Assembly (NCBI GenBank): GCA_003220265.1 | Contig: QHRW01000111.1 | Coordinates: forward strand, 1 to 64,000 | DNA from: Candidatus Rokuibacteriota bacterium | GTDB taxonomy: Bacteria > Methylomirabilota > Methylomirabilia > Rokubacteriales > CSP1-6 | DNA length: 64,000 nucleotides | Direction of reading: 5' to 3' | Part shown: one piece after another, positions 25,343-35,289 of the stretch | Layout of the letters: every line of letters starts with the position of its first letter | How positions within the stretch are numbered: the first letter of the stretch is position 1 | Notes under the pieces: model-generated | What the model was told of the DNA's origin: nothing | Databases searched by the model: none | Seen by the model: only the letters and a program-made list of their open reading frames with translations | Position numbers and translations under genes: made by a program

Positions 25343-26408
25343 TTCGAACGTCCGGGGGGCTTGGGGGGCCCGGTCCAGGCCCCCCATCAAATGCCCGGCG
25401 CCCCCCATCTAAAAACAGAATGTCGATGCCCTCGGCGCGCAGGCGGCGCAGGACGCGCTTGCGCAGCTCGGACTGGACGGCGTACTGATCGACGAAGCTC
25501 GCCACCTGGCAGCTCAGCGTGAAGTCCAGACCGTAGAGGCCGAAGCCCGGGATCAGTCGCGCCTGCGGCGGCGGCTCCGAGAGCAACCCGGTGATCTCGC
25601 CGGCCGCGCGCTTGGCCTCGTCGACCAGCACGCCCTCCACGCGATCGGGATCGCTGCCGTAGACGACACTCACCGGCACGCCCAGTGACATGCGCCGTTC
25701 CGGCATGTCGTAGTTGACGATGACCGACTCGGCCACCCGCTTGTTGGGCACGATCATCACGTTGTTCCCGAGCGTGCGCACGCGCGTGGAGCGCCACCCG
25801 ACGTCCACCACGTGGCCCTCGATGGTCTCGGCGATCTTCACGTAGTCGCCGACGCGAATGGGCCGGTCGGCCAGCAGGTGCACACCCGCGAAGAGATTGG
25901 ACAGCGTGTCCTGCAGGGCGAGCGCGACGGCGAGGCCGCCGACGCCGAGCGCGGTGAGCAGCGGGGTGATGCGGACGCCGAGGACGTCCAGCATGATGAG
26001 CCCGCCGATCACCAGCACGAACACGCGCACGGCCGCGCGCGCGAGCCCGGTGACCCCGACGCCGAGCGCGCGCCGCTCGCCGGCGGCGGCCACCAGCGTG
26101 CCGAGGACCGCGGCCACCGTGAACGTCGCCGACAGGATCACGGCCGCCTCGAGCGTGAGGTTGAGCTGGATCGCCATCCGGCGCGGCAGCAGCGCAGGGT
26201 CCACCGTCTGGATGGCCACGAAGAGGCCGACGACGATGCACCAGAGCAGCGACGGGAAGCGCACGGCGGTCAGCAGCACGTGCAGCGCGCTGGTGGGGCC
26301 GAGCCACTGGCGCAGCGCGCGCAGGAGCGCCACGCGGAAGAGCAGCGCGCTGATGGTGACGGCGACGCACGTCACGCCGGGCCAGAAGAGTTGCCACATG
26401 GCGTGCAT
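25329..26408 (-). CDS. MscS-type mechanosensitive channel
   Basis: The ~359-residue inner-membrane protein has four hydrophobic segments. The pore helix and beta domain motifs are ALGVGGLAVALALQDTLSNL, ADRPIRVGDYVKI, VGWRSTRVRTLGNNVMIVPN and VIVNYDMPERR, typical of MscS. Channels of this family open under membrane tension during osmotic downshock. The final ~25 residues (rich in Gly, Pro and Ala) are read through a GC palindrome and look non-conserved. The start may be ATG at 26408 or 26399. Confidence 0.88.
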   Translation of the reverse strand: MHAMWQLFWPGVTCVAVTISALLFRVALLRALRQWLGPTSALHVLLTAVRFPSLLWCIVVGLFVAIQTVDPALLPRRMAIQLNLTLEAAVILSATFTVAAVLGTLVAAAGERRALGVGVTGLARAAVRVFVLVIGGLIMLDVLGVRITPLLTALGVGGLAVALALQDTLSNLFAGVHLLADRPIRVGDYVKIAETIEGHVVDVGWRSTRVRTLGNNVMIVPNKRVAESVIVNYDMPERRMSLGVPVSVVYGSDPDRVEGVLVDEAKRAAGEITGLLSEPPPQARLIPGFGLYGLDFTLSCQVASFVDQYAVQSELRKRVLRRLRAEGIDILFLDGGRRAFDGGPGPGPPSPPDVRSAPA

Positions 26409-26426
26409 GCTATCGTAAGTTTCGCC

Positions 26427-27644
26427 ATGGCACCGAGCCGCGTCTTCTACGGCTGGATCGTCGTCGCCGCCTCCGCCGCCATCGTGTGCGTCGGCATGGG
26501 CGCGCTCTTCTCGCTCGGCGTGTTCCTCAAGCCGATGGCGGAGACGATGGGCTGGAGCCGCGGCGCCATCTCGACGGTGGCGCTCCTCAACTGGATCGCC
26601 ATGGGGCTCGGCTCGTTCGTGTGGGGTGCGCTCTCCGATCGCCTCGGCACGCGCGCCGTCGCAGTCGCCGGCGGGCTGCTGCTGGGCCTCGGCCTCGTGC
26701 TGTCGAGCCAGGTGCAGGCGCTATGGCAGCTCAACGTGACCTTCGGCCTGATGGTCGGCTTCGCCGTGGGCGCCTTCTATGCCCCGCTCACCTCGACCGC
26801 CACCAAGTGGTTCACCGTGCGGCGCGGCCTGGCCGTCGCGCTCGTCTCCTCGGGGATCGGCGTCGGCATCCTCGCCATCGCGCCGCTCGCCCGCGGGCTG
26901 ACGAGCGCCTGGGACTGGCGCGTGGCGTTGCTGGTGATCGGCGACCTCGCGTGGCTGATCGTCGTGCCCGCCGCGCTCCTCATCCGTGAGACGCCGGGCG
27001 ACGTGGGCGCCGCCGCCATGGGCGGCGCCGCGCGGGTGGGCCGCGATTACTCCACGCGCCAGGTGCTGTCCGCCCCGCAGTTCTGGGCCATCGCGCTCAC
27101 GCACTTCGCCTGCTGCGCGGCCCACTCGGGCCCGATCTTCCACATGGTGACGCACGCGACCGATCAGGGCATCGGCCCCATGGCGGCGGCCACCGCGCTC
27201 GGGGTATCGGGCTTCGCGTCGATCGCCGGCCGCGTGGGCGGCGGCCTGCTCGCCGATCGCTTCGGGGCCAAGTCCACGCTGCTGGCCGGCCTGGCCTTGC
27301 AGGCGGCGATGATCGTGCTCTACCTGTTCGTGCGCGAGCTCGGGCCGTTCTACGTGCTGGCCATCGTGTTCGGCGTCTCCTACGGAGGCGTCATGCCGCT
27401 CTACGCGCTGGTGACGCGCGAGTACTTCGGCGAGAAGGTGATGGGCGCGGCCTACGGCGGCGTGTTCCTCGTCTCCACGCTCGGCATGGGCCTGGGCTCC
27501 TTCGCGGGCGGCGTGCTCTACGACCGCCTGGGTTCCTACACGTGGCTCTACGCCGGCTCGTTCGCCATCGGCGCCGCCGCTGTGCTGCTCGCGCTGACGT
27601 TCCGCACCCCCCGCGCCCTGCCGCTGCTCGCTCCCGCCCGCTAG
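26427..27644 (+). CDS. MFS transporter, oxalate/formate antiporter-like
   Basis: The 405-residue protein has 12 predicted helices. It opens FYGWIVVAASAAIVCVGMG, the pattern of the OFA/monocarboxylate subgroup, followed by LGVFLKPMAETMGWSRGAIS. The loop 2-3 motif is GALSDRLGTRAVAV, and its second-half equivalent is GGLLADRFGAKSTLLA. The substrate is unknown; organic anions are likely. The ATG at 26427 is chosen from the conserved N-terminus. It is divergent from mscS by 18 bp. Confidence 0.85.
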   Translation: MAPSRVFYGWIVVAASAAIVCVGMGALFSLGVFLKPMAETMGWSRGAISTVALLNWIAMGLGSFVWGALSDRLGTRAVAVAGGLLLGLGLVLSSQVQALWQLNVTFGLMVGFAVGAFYAPLTSTATKWFTVRRGLAVALVSSGIGVGILAIAPLARGLTSAWDWRVALLVIGDLAWLIVVPAALLIRETPGDVGAAAMGGAARVGRDYSTRQVLSAPQFWAIALTHFACCAAHSGPIFHMVTHATDQGIGPMAAATALGVSGFASIAGRVGGGLLADRFGAKSTLLAGLALQAAMIVLYLFVRELGPFYVLAIVFGVSYGGVMPLYALVTREYFGEKVMGAAYGGVFLVSTLGMGLGSFAGGVLYDRLGSYTWLYAGSFAIGAAAVLLALTFRTPRALPLLAPAR

Positions 27645-27675
27645 GGTCCGCAATCGCCCGGGGAACCGATCGACG

Positions 27676-27704
27676 TTGACACCCATTCCACAGGGTGGTA
27701 GAAC
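27676..27704 (+). promoter_or_regulatory. Sigma-70-type promoter of the triple binding-protein ABC operon
   Basis: TTGACA (27676-27681, perfect) and TAGAAC (27699-27704) are separated by 17 bp. The binding-protein ATG follows at 27786 with an AAGGAGG Shine-Dalgarno sequence at 27771-27777. This is the best sigma-70 candidate in the window. Confidence 0.65.
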
Positions 27705-27785
27705 TTCGTCACTTTTCTCGGACCTTTAGCCAGCACTCGCCTCGCCTGTAGGTCGAGGGCATCACCGATCAAGGAGGAATCACGA

Positions 27786-29117
27786 ATGGAATCGAAGCAA
27801 GTGAATCGCCGGCAATTTCTCAAGGTCTCGGGCGCGACGGCCGCCGTGGCCGCAACCGGGATCGAGGGCATCCTGGCCGCGCGCCAGGCGCCGGCGTACG
27901 CCCAGGGGACGAAGCTGCACTGGGTTCGCTGGGTGGACTTCATCCCGGAATCCGACGTCGAGCTCAAGCGCCAGATGCCGGAAGCTTCCAAGGCGCTGGG
28001 CGCCGAGGTCACGTTCGAGACGATCAACGCCAACGACCTGCAGCCGCGCATCACCGCCGCCATCCAGTCGGGCTCCGGCGCCGACATCTTCAACTTCCAG
28101 TACAACTGGGCGCACCTCTACCAGAACGCCGTCGTCGACGTCAGCGACTTGGCGAGCGCGCTGGGCAAGGCCGAGGGCGGCTTCTACGAGGTCTGGGCCC
28201 CCTCGTGCGAGGTCAACGGCAAGTGGCTGTCGGTGCCGCACTCGATCGTCGGCAACGCCGTCGCCTACCGCAAGTCGTGGCTCAAGGAAGTCGGCTTCGA
28301 CAAGTTCCCGAAGACCTTCGAGGAGCTTCGCAAGGCCGGCGCCGCCCTCAAGAAGAAGGGCAAGCCCCTGGGCCAGACGCTCGGCCACACGTTCGGTGAC
28401 GCGCCGACCTTCAGCTATCCGCTCACCTGGGCCTACGGCGGCGCCGAGACGGACAAGTCCGGCAAGAAGGTCGTGCTCAACTCCAAGGGCACCGTCGACG
28501 CCGTCAAGTTCATGCAGGCCGCCTGGAAAGAAGCCTACGACGAGGGCGGGCTGGCCTGGGACGACACCAACAACAACCGCGCGTTCCACGCCGGCGAGAT
28601 CAGCGCCACGCTCAACGGCGCCTCGATCTACATCGTGGCCAAGCGGCAGAAGGACAAGATCAAGGACGACAAGGGCGAGCCGCTCTGGCAGGACATCGAC
28701 CACGCGCCGCTGCCGGCCGGTCCCGCCGGCGGCTTCCTGCTCTTCCTGAACCAGTCGCACGCGGTCATGAAGTACGGCAAGAACCAGAAGCTGGCCAAGG
28801 ACTTCCTCACGTGGCTGCACAAGACCGAGAACTACGGCAAGTGGTTCACCACGCAGGAAGGCTACTCGGTGGGCGCCACCCACAAGTGGGAAAACGATCC
28901 CATGTGGGGCAAGCTGGACGAGCCGCTCAAGATGTTCCGCACGGCCGCGCGCAACACGCGGCTGTTCGGCTACGCGGGCCCGTCGACGGCCAAGGCCACC
29001 GAGGCGTTCACGAAGTACATCGTGACGGACATGTACGCCAAGGCCGTGCAGGGTATGAAGGCCGAGGACGCCGTCAAGTGGGCCGAGGGCGAGCTGAAGA
29101 AGATCTACGAGGGCTAA
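27786..29117 (+). CDS. ABC transporter solute-binding protein 1 of 3 (Tat-exported)
   Basis: This 443-residue family-1 extracellular solute-binding protein has a twin-arginine signal (NRRQFLKVSGATAAVAATG) and a cleavage region near AYAQ. The mature part has the motifs INANDLQPRITAAIQS, ADIFNFQYNWAHLYQN and GLAWDDTNNNRAFHAGE. Such proteins feed sugars, polyols or oligosaccharides to MalFGK-type transporters. Two close paralogues follow, then permeases and an ATPase, so this is the first of three alternative receptors for one transporter. The ligand is unknown. Confidence 0.9.
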   Translation: MESKQVNRRQFLKVSGATAAVAATGIEGILAARQAPAYAQGTKLHWVRWVDFIPESDVELKRQMPEASKALGAEVTFETINANDLQPRITAAIQSGSGADIFNFQYNWAHLYQNAVVDVSDLASALGKAEGGFYEVWAPSCEVNGKWLSVPHSIVGNAVAYRKSWLKEVGFDKFPKTFEELRKAGAALKKKGKPLGQTLGHTFGDAPTFSYPLTWAYGGAETDKSGKKVVLNSKGTVDAVKFMQAAWKEAYDEGGLAWDDTNNNRAFHAGEISATLNGASIYIVAKRQKDKIKDDKGEPLWQDIDHAPLPAGPAGGFLLFLNQSHAVMKYGKNQKLAKDFLTWLHKTENYGKWFTTQEGYSVGATHKWENDPMWGKLDEPLKMFRTAARNTRLFGYAGPSTAKATEAFTKYIVTDMYAKAVQGMKAEDAVKWAEGELKKIYEG

Positions 29118-29145
29118 CGCAGTCAAGGCAAGAGGGAGGGGCCCG

Positions 29146-30432
29146 ATGGAACGCCGCTCGTTCCTGAAGCTGACGGGTATCGCCGGGATCCTGGCCGCTC
29201 ATCGGGCCCCTGCCTTCGCGCAGGGGACGAAGCTGCTCGTCACGCGCTGGGTCGACTTCATTCCCGCGTGCGACGTGGAGCTGAAGAAGCAGGCGGGCGA
29301 AGCCTCCAAGGCGCTCGGCGCCGAGGTCCAGTTCGAGTTCATCAACGCCAACGACCTGCAGCCGCGCATCACCGCGGCCATCCAGTCGCAGAGCGGCTCC
29401 GACATCTTCCACCTGCTGCACAACTGGGCGCACCTCTACGACAACGGCCTGGTGGACGTCAGCGACGTGGCCGAGTGGCAGGCGAAAGAGCAAGGCGGCT
29501 TCTACGCGCAGTCGGAGCAGTACGCCAAGGTCAGCGGCCGCTTCATGGCCCTGCCCCACAGCATCGTGCCCGGGCTGATCGCCTACCGGAAGTCGTGGTT
29601 CAACGAGATCGGCGTCACCACGTTTCCCAAGACGTACGACGAGCTGCGCAAGGTGGCCACCACGCTCAAGAAGAAGGGCCACCCGTACGGCCAGACGCTC
29701 GGCCACACCTTCGGGGACGCGCCGGCCTGGGCCTACCCGCTCATGTGGAACTTCGGCGGCACGGAGACCGACCGGAGCGGGAAGACGGCCATCGACAGCA
29801 AGGGCTCGGTGGAGGCCGTGAAGTTCATGCAGGCGTTCTGGAAGGACGCCTGCGACGAGGGCGGCCTCGCCTGGGACGACACCAACAACAACCGCGCGTT
29901 CCTGGCCGGCGAGATCGCCGCCACCCTCAACGGCGCCTCGATCTACATCGCGGCCAAGCGCGGGCAGGAGAAGATCAAGGACGAGCGCGGTGAGCCGCTG
30001 GTGCGCGACATCCAGCACGCGCGCCTGCCGGCGGGGCCGGCCGGCTCGTGGAGCTACCACACGGCCTTCGCCCACGGCGTGATGAAGTACGGCAAGAACC
30101 AGAAGCTGGCCAAGGACTTCCTCAAGTGGTTCCACGGCTCCGGCCCCTACGGGCGCTGGTTCGAGGTGGCCGAGGGCTTCTCGGTGGGCGCCACCAAGCA
30201 GTGGGAGAAGCACCCGCTGTGGTCCACGATCGACGAGCCCATGAAGGGCTTCCGCACCGCGCCCGACAACTCGCGCACGATGGGCTTCGCCGGGCCGCCG
30301 AACGCCAAGGCGACGGAGGCCTACTCGAAGTACGTGATCGTCGACATGTTCGCCAAGGGTGTGCAGGGCAGCACGGCCGAGGACGCGGTGAAGTGGGCGG
30401 CCGGAGAGCTCAAGAAGATCTATGGAGGCTGA
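29146..30432 (+). CDS. ABC transporter solute-binding protein 2 of 3 (Tat-exported)
   Basis: This 428-residue paralogue of the preceding gene has the signal MERRSFLKLTGIAGILAAH, twin arginine included. It shares INANDLQPRITAAIQS, a HNWAHLYDNGLVDVSDVAE segment and GLAWDDTNNNRAFLAGE. Differences near SGSWSYHTAFAHG, where the others have different residues, suggest altered ligand preference. Its start has GAGGGAGGGG as Shine-Dalgarno region. The spacing to the first paralogue is 28 bp and to the third 3 bp. Confidence 0.9.
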   Translation: MERRSFLKLTGIAGILAAHRAPAFAQGTKLLVTRWVDFIPACDVELKKQAGEASKALGAEVQFEFINANDLQPRITAAIQSQSGSDIFHLLHNWAHLYDNGLVDVSDVAEWQAKEQGGFYAQSEQYAKVSGRFMALPHSIVPGLIAYRKSWFNEIGVTTFPKTYDELRKVATTLKKKGHPYGQTLGHTFGDAPAWAYPLMWNFGGTETDRSGKTAIDSKGSVEAVKFMQAFWKDACDEGGLAWDDTNNNRAFLAGEIAATLNGASIYIAAKRGQEKIKDERGEPLVRDIQHARLPAGPAGSWSYHTAFAHGVMKYGKNQKLAKDFLKWFHGSGPYGRWFEVAEGFSVGATKQWEKHPLWSTIDEPMKGFRTAPDNSRTMGFAGPPNAKATEAYSKYVIVDMFAKGVQGSTAEDAVKWAAGELKKIYGG

Positions 30433-30435
30433 GCC

Positions 30436-31746
30436 ATGACGACCTCGACGCTCAACCGGCGCGGTTTCTTGCAGGGATCGGCAGCGGTCATCGGGCTCAC
30501 CGCGGCGGGACGGGCGCCCGCCTTCGCGCAGGGGACGAAGCTGCACATGGTGCGCTGGGTCGACTTCATTCCCGAGGCCGACGTGGAGCTCAAGCGCCAG
30601 GCCCCCGAGGCGTCCAAGGCGCTGGGCGCCGAGGTGACGTTCGAGTTCATCAACGCCAACGACCTGCAGCCGCGCATCACGGCGGCCATCCAGTCGGGCA
30701 GCGGCGCCGACATCTTCCAGATGCTCTACAACTGGCCCCAGCTCTACGCCAACGGGCTGGTGGACGTCTCCGACGTCGCCGAGGCCGTGGCCAAGGCGCA
30801 GGGCGGCTTCTACGACGCGTTCCCGGCCGCGTGCAAGGTGGGCGGCAAGTGGCTGGCGGTGCCGCACTCGACCGGCGGCAACGCGGTGGCGTGGCGGAAG
30901 TCCTGGCATGCCGAGATCGGCATCACCGAGTTCCCCAAGACGATGGACGCCTGGCGCGAGGTGGGCAAGAAGCTCAAGGCCAAGGGCAAGCCGGTCGGCC
31001 AGGCGCTCGGCCACAGCTTCGGGGATCCGCCCACGTTCGCCTACCCGCTGCTGTGGAGCTTCGGCGGCGCGGAGACGGACCCCAGCGGCAAGAAGGTCAT
31101 CCTGAACAGCAAGGGCACGCTGGAGTCGCTCAAGTTCATGCAGGCGTTCTGGAAGGACGCCTGCGACGAGGGCGGGCTGGCCTGGGACGACACCAACAAC
31201 AACCGCGCGTTCCACGCCGGCGAGATCTCGTCCACGCTCAACGGGGCCTCGATCTACATCGTGGCCAAGCGGCAGAAGGACAAGATCAAGGACGAGAAGG
31301 GCGAGCCGCTCTATCTCGACATCGACCACGCCGCTCCGCTGCCGGCCGGCCCCGCCGGCCAGGCCGCGCTCTACGTGCCCTTCCAGCACGCCGTCATGAA
31401 GCACAGCCGGAACGTGAAGCTCGCCAAGGACCTCCTCACCTGGCTCCACCAGAAGGAGAACTACGGCAAGTGGTTCGAGGTGAACGAGGGATACTCGGTG
31501 GGCGCCGCCAAGGCGTGGGAAGAGCATCCGATGTGGGCCCGCGTCGACAAGCCGCTGCAGGTCTTCCGGCGCGCGGCGCGCCAGACGAAGATGCTCGGCT
31601 ACCAGGGGCCGGCCACCGCGAAGGCCACCGAGTCGTACTCGAAGTACATCATCGTGGACATGTACGCCAAGGCCGTGCAGGGCGGGCAGGCCGAGGACGC
31701 GCTCAAGTGGGCCGAGGCCGAGCTCAAGAAGATTTACGAGGGCTGA
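30436..31746 (+). CDS. ABC transporter solute-binding protein 3 of 3 (Tat-exported)
   Basis: This 436-residue protein has the signal TLNRRGFLQGSAAVIGLT. It keeps INANDLQPRITAAIQS, YNWPQLYANGLVDVSDVAE and GLAWDDTNNNRAFHAGE. It is more like copy 1 in KIKDEKGEPLYLDIDHA. The middle segment differs (PHSTGGNAVAWRKSWHAEIG). The start is 3 bp after paralogue 2, and the permease start follows 15 bp after its stop, so all are one operon. Confidence 0.9.
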   Translation: MTTSTLNRRGFLQGSAAVIGLTAAGRAPAFAQGTKLHMVRWVDFIPEADVELKRQAPEASKALGAEVTFEFINANDLQPRITAAIQSGSGADIFQMLYNWPQLYANGLVDVSDVAEAVAKAQGGFYDAFPAACKVGGKWLAVPHSTGGNAVAWRKSWHAEIGITEFPKTMDAWREVGKKLKAKGKPVGQALGHSFGDPPTFAYPLLWSFGGAETDPSGKKVILNSKGTLESLKFMQAFWKDACDEGGLAWDDTNNNRAFHAGEISSTLNGASIYIVAKRQKDKIKDEKGEPLYLDIDHAAPLPAGPAGQAALYVPFQHAVMKHSRNVKLAKDLLTWLHQKENYGKWFEVNEGYSVGAAKAWEEHPMWARVDKPLQVFRRAARQTKMLGYQGPATAKATESYSKYIIVDMYAKAVQGGQAEDALKWAEAELKKIYEG

Positions 31747-31761
31747 TAGGATGACCTTGCA

Positions 31762-32715
31762 GTGAAGAAGCCGATCGCCGGAGGCAGCGCCAGGGTCGAG
31801 GTGCTGGCGCCCCCGCGAACCGCCCGGCGGGGCGGCGCGGGCGCCTGGCTCGAGAACGAGCGCTTGCTGGCGGCGATGCTGCTGACGCCGACCGTGCTCC
31901 TGCTGGGCCTCTTCATCGCCTACCCGTTCGTGATGGGCGTGTGGCTGGCGCTCAGCAACACCAGCGTCGGCAACGTGGGCGAGTTCGTCGGGCTCCGGAA
32001 CTTCTACAAGGCCTGGAACGACTCGATCTTCCGTACCGCGTTCTGGAACACCACCTGGTACACGGCGTGGGCGACGGTCTTCAAGCTCACGCTCGGCATG
32101 TGGCTGGCGCTGCTGCTCAACCGCAGCTTCCGCGGCAAGCGGATCGTGCGGGCCTCGATGCTGCTGCCCTTCATCGTGCCCACGGTGCTGTCCACCTTCG
32201 CCTGGCGCTGGATGTTCGACCCGACCTTCAGCGTGCTGAACTGGCTCCTGTACCGCGGCGGCTTCATCACCACCAAGCTGCCGTTCCTCTCCGACGGCGC
32301 CTACGGCATGTGGTGCGCGATCGCGGTCAACACGTGGCGCGGCATGCCGTTCTTCGCCATCACGCTGCTGGCCGGGCTGCAGACGATCAATCCCGACCTG
32401 CACGAGGCCGCCTCGCTGGACGGGGCCAACGGCTGGCACCGGTTCTGGAACGTGACGTGGCCACTGCTCAAGCCGGTGACGCTGGTGGTCGTGGTCTTCT
32501 CGATCATCCAGACGTTCTCGGACTTCCAGCTCATCTACGTGCTCACCGGCGGCGGGCCGGCGAACTCCACGCACCTGATCGCCACCTACGCCTACCAGGT
32601 CGGCGTGGCCACGGGCCTCCTCGGCGAGGGCGCCGCCATCTCGCTCTTCATGCTGCCGGTGCTCTTCGTGGTGGTGTGGCTCCAGCTCCGGTATCTACGC
32701 CGGCTGGAGGCCTGA
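31762..32715 (+). CDS. ABC sugar-type permease, MalF/UgpA-like
   Basis: The 317-residue inner-membrane protein has six or more helices after a ~30-residue cytoplasmic N-terminus. The EAA loop that docks the ATPase is visible as LHEAASLDGANGWHRFWNVT. The translation start is GTG at 31762. The stop overlaps the next permease ATG by one base. It forms the heterodimeric channel with the following gene. Confidence 0.92.
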   Translation: MKKPIAGGSARVEVLAPPRTARRGGAGAWLENERLLAAMLLTPTVLLLGLFIAYPFVMGVWLALSNTSVGNVGEFVGLRNFYKAWNDSIFRTAFWNTTWYTAWATVFKLTLGMWLALLLNRSFRGKRIVRASMLLPFIVPTVLSTFAWRWMFDPTFSVLNWLLYRGGFITTKLPFLSDGAYGMWCAIAVNTWRGMPFFAITLLAGLQTINPDLHEAASLDGANGWHRFWNVTWPLLKPVTLVVVVFSIIQTFSDFQLIYVLTGGGPANSTHLIATYAYQVGVATGLLGEGAAISLFMLPVLFVVVWLQLRYLRRLEA

Positions 32716-33566
32716 TGGTCATCGAGCGCCGCTGGAAGAAGTGGGTGTACTTCTACATCCCGCTCACGCTGTTCGTGATCGGCACGCTGTTTCCCTTCTA
32801 CTGGATGTTCGTGACGGCGATCCGCCCGGACGCCGAGCTGTACCGCTCGTGGCGGGCAGCCACCAACACGCCGTTCTGGACGCTGCAGCCGACGCTCGAC
32901 CACTTCCGGGACCTGCTGGAGAAGACGACGTTCCCGCAGTGGCTGTGGAACACGTTCTTCATCGCCTGCGTGTCCACGGTGATCTCGCTCTTCTGCGGGC
33001 TGCTGGCCGGCTACGCGCTGGCGCGGCTGAAGTTTCCCATGGCGGGGATGCTCGGCACCTCGATCTTCGTGACGTACCTGGTCCCGCCCACGCTGCTCTT
33101 CATCCCGCTGGCGGACATCATCCGCAGCTTCCAGCTCGGCAACACGCCGTGGGCGCTCATCCTGACGTACCCGACGTTCCTCATCCCCTTCAGCACCTGG
33201 CTCTTGATGGGGTACTTCAAGACGATTCCCAAGGAGCTGGAGGAGTGCGCGCGCATCGACGGCGCCACCCGCTTCGGCGCCATGATTCGCATCATCTTCC
33301 CGATCGCCGTCCCCGGCATCCTGTCGGCGGGGATCTTCGCCTTCACGCTGTCCTGGAACGAGTTCATCTACGCGCTCGTGTTCCTGTCCTCGCCCGAGAA
33401 GAAGACCGTGCCCGTCGGCGTCGTCTCCGAGCTGATCCGCGGCGACATCTACTTCTGGGGGCAGCTCATGGCCGGCGCCCTGCTGGGCTCGATCCCGGTG
33501 GCGCTGGTCTACTCGTTCTTCGTCGAGTACTACGTCACGGGGCTCACGGGCTCCGTGAAGGGCTGA
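32715..33566 (+). CDS. ABC sugar-type permease, MalG/UgpE-like
   Basis: The 283-residue second permease has six helices and the EAA-like loop LEECARIDGATRFGAMIRII. The conserved N-terminal segment FPFYWMFVTAIRPDAELY is typical of MalG partners. ATG at 32715 overlaps the previous stop. Its C-terminal YYVTGLTGSVKG is a usual MalG ending. Here and in the 39.1 kb permease, ELIRGDIYFWG/LMAGALL is shared, showing that the two transporters are related. Confidence 0.92.
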   Translation: MVIERRWKKWVYFYIPLTLFVIGTLFPFYWMFVTAIRPDAELYRSWRAATNTPFWTLQPTLDHFRDLLEKTTFPQWLWNTFFIACVSTVISLFCGLLAGYALARLKFPMAGMLGTSIFVTYLVPPTLLFIPLADIIRSFQLGNTPWALILTYPTFLIPFSTWLLMGYFKTIPKELEECARIDGATRFGAMIRIIFPIAVPGILSAGIFAFTLSWNEFIYALVFLSSPEKKTVPVGVVSELIRGDIYFWGQLMAGALLGSIPVALVYSFFVEYYVTGLTGSVKG

Positions 33567-33577
33567 GGCCCAAAGAG

Positions 33578-33598
33578 CCCGGGGCACCCGACCCCGGG
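33578..33598 (+). other. Hairpin between permease and ATPase genes
   Basis: CCCGGGG (33578-33584) pairs with CCCCGGG (33592-33598) across a 7-nt loop, in the 57-bp gap before the ATPase gene. It could lower or stabilise expression of one side of the operon. No T tract follows. Confidence 0.45.
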
Positions 33599-33623
33599 GA
33601 TCCTATTTGAGGGAGAGTGCGCA

Positions 33624-34721
<1,098 letters not shown>

Positions 34722-34723
34722 CT

Positions 34724-34843
34724 CGTAAGGGGGACTTCGTCCCCCTTACGTCATCGGAGGGGGCCTCGACGGCCTCCTCCGACACCTCCCCCAGGACACG
34801 ATTGCGCCGGCCAAGTCGGCGCCCGAACGCGGCGATGATTTCC
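34724..34843 (+). repeat. Three-hairpin 3' element, copy 2 (after ABC ATPase)
   Basis: It starts 2 bp after the ATPase stop. Hairpin 1 is CGTAAGGGGGA-CTTCG-TCCCCCTTACG (34724-34750, perfect). Hairpin 2 spans about 34754-34782 (TCGGAGG pairs with CCTCCGA). After ACACCTCCCCC, hairpin 3 is GCGCCGGC-CAA-GTCGGCGC (about 34804-34822), with a G-T pair. It shares GGGGGACTTCGTCCCCCTT and ATTGCGCCGGC with copy 1. Confidence 0.8.
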
Positions 34844-34862
34844 AGCGGCGCGAGCGACTGAG

Positions 34863-35264
34863 ATGCTGAGAGAGCGGGCGTTTTGGTGGGGGATTTCGTT
34901 TGCGTTGTTGCCGGCATTGGCGGGTTCCGTAGGCGTGGCGTACTCGGGCGTCGCGGCGGCGATTCAGGTGTGCGAGATGACGTTAGAACGTGGTTGTTCG
35001 GTGACGCCCGTGGTGCTCGGTGGGCTCGTCTATGCTTCGACGGTCGGCCTGCTGCTGCCGTGTCTCGTATTCGGACTGTCGGCGCGGGGGCTGCTGTGGC
35101 GGCCGTCGGATCGATCCGCTCCCCTGCTGGGCGAGGCTTCGTGGGCGGTGAAGATCGGATGCTGGCTCGTCATGCAGGTGGCGACCTTGCCGATCTCGCT
35201 CGCCTGGGCGTTGGCTGCGGCCGCTCTGCCGTGGCTCTTCCTGAAGGGGGGCCACGGGTCGTGA
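34863..35264 (+). CDS. Small membrane protein, unknown function
   Basis: The 133-residue protein has three or four hydrophobic segments (FALLPALAGSVGVAYSGVAA, VVLGGLVYASTVGLLLPCL, LVMQVATLPISLAWALAAAA). Codon use at third positions is noticeably richer in T and less biased to C/G than its neighbours (for example several TTT, TTG and CGT), which suggests a different origin or weak selection. It lies between a repeat and a permease gene. No homologue was recognised; a real gene is likely but not certain. Confidence 0.45.
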   Translation: MLRERAFWWGISFALLPALAGSVGVAYSGVAAAIQVCEMTLERGCSVTPVVLGGLVYASTVGLLLPCLVFGLSARGLLWRPSDRSAPLLGEASWAVKIGCWLVMQVATLPISLAWALAAAALPWLFLKGGHGS

Positions 35265-35289
35265 TTCCGTCCAACGCCGGACGACGGCC

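Noticed and set aside
29074..32574. A 3.5-kb open frame on the minus strand across the three binding-protein genes
   Set aside because: It is antisense to clear genes and its translation is Arg/Leu/His/Asp-rich without family motifs. Long antisense frames are usual in GC-rich DNA, and its repeated segments only mirror the paralogy of the sense genes.
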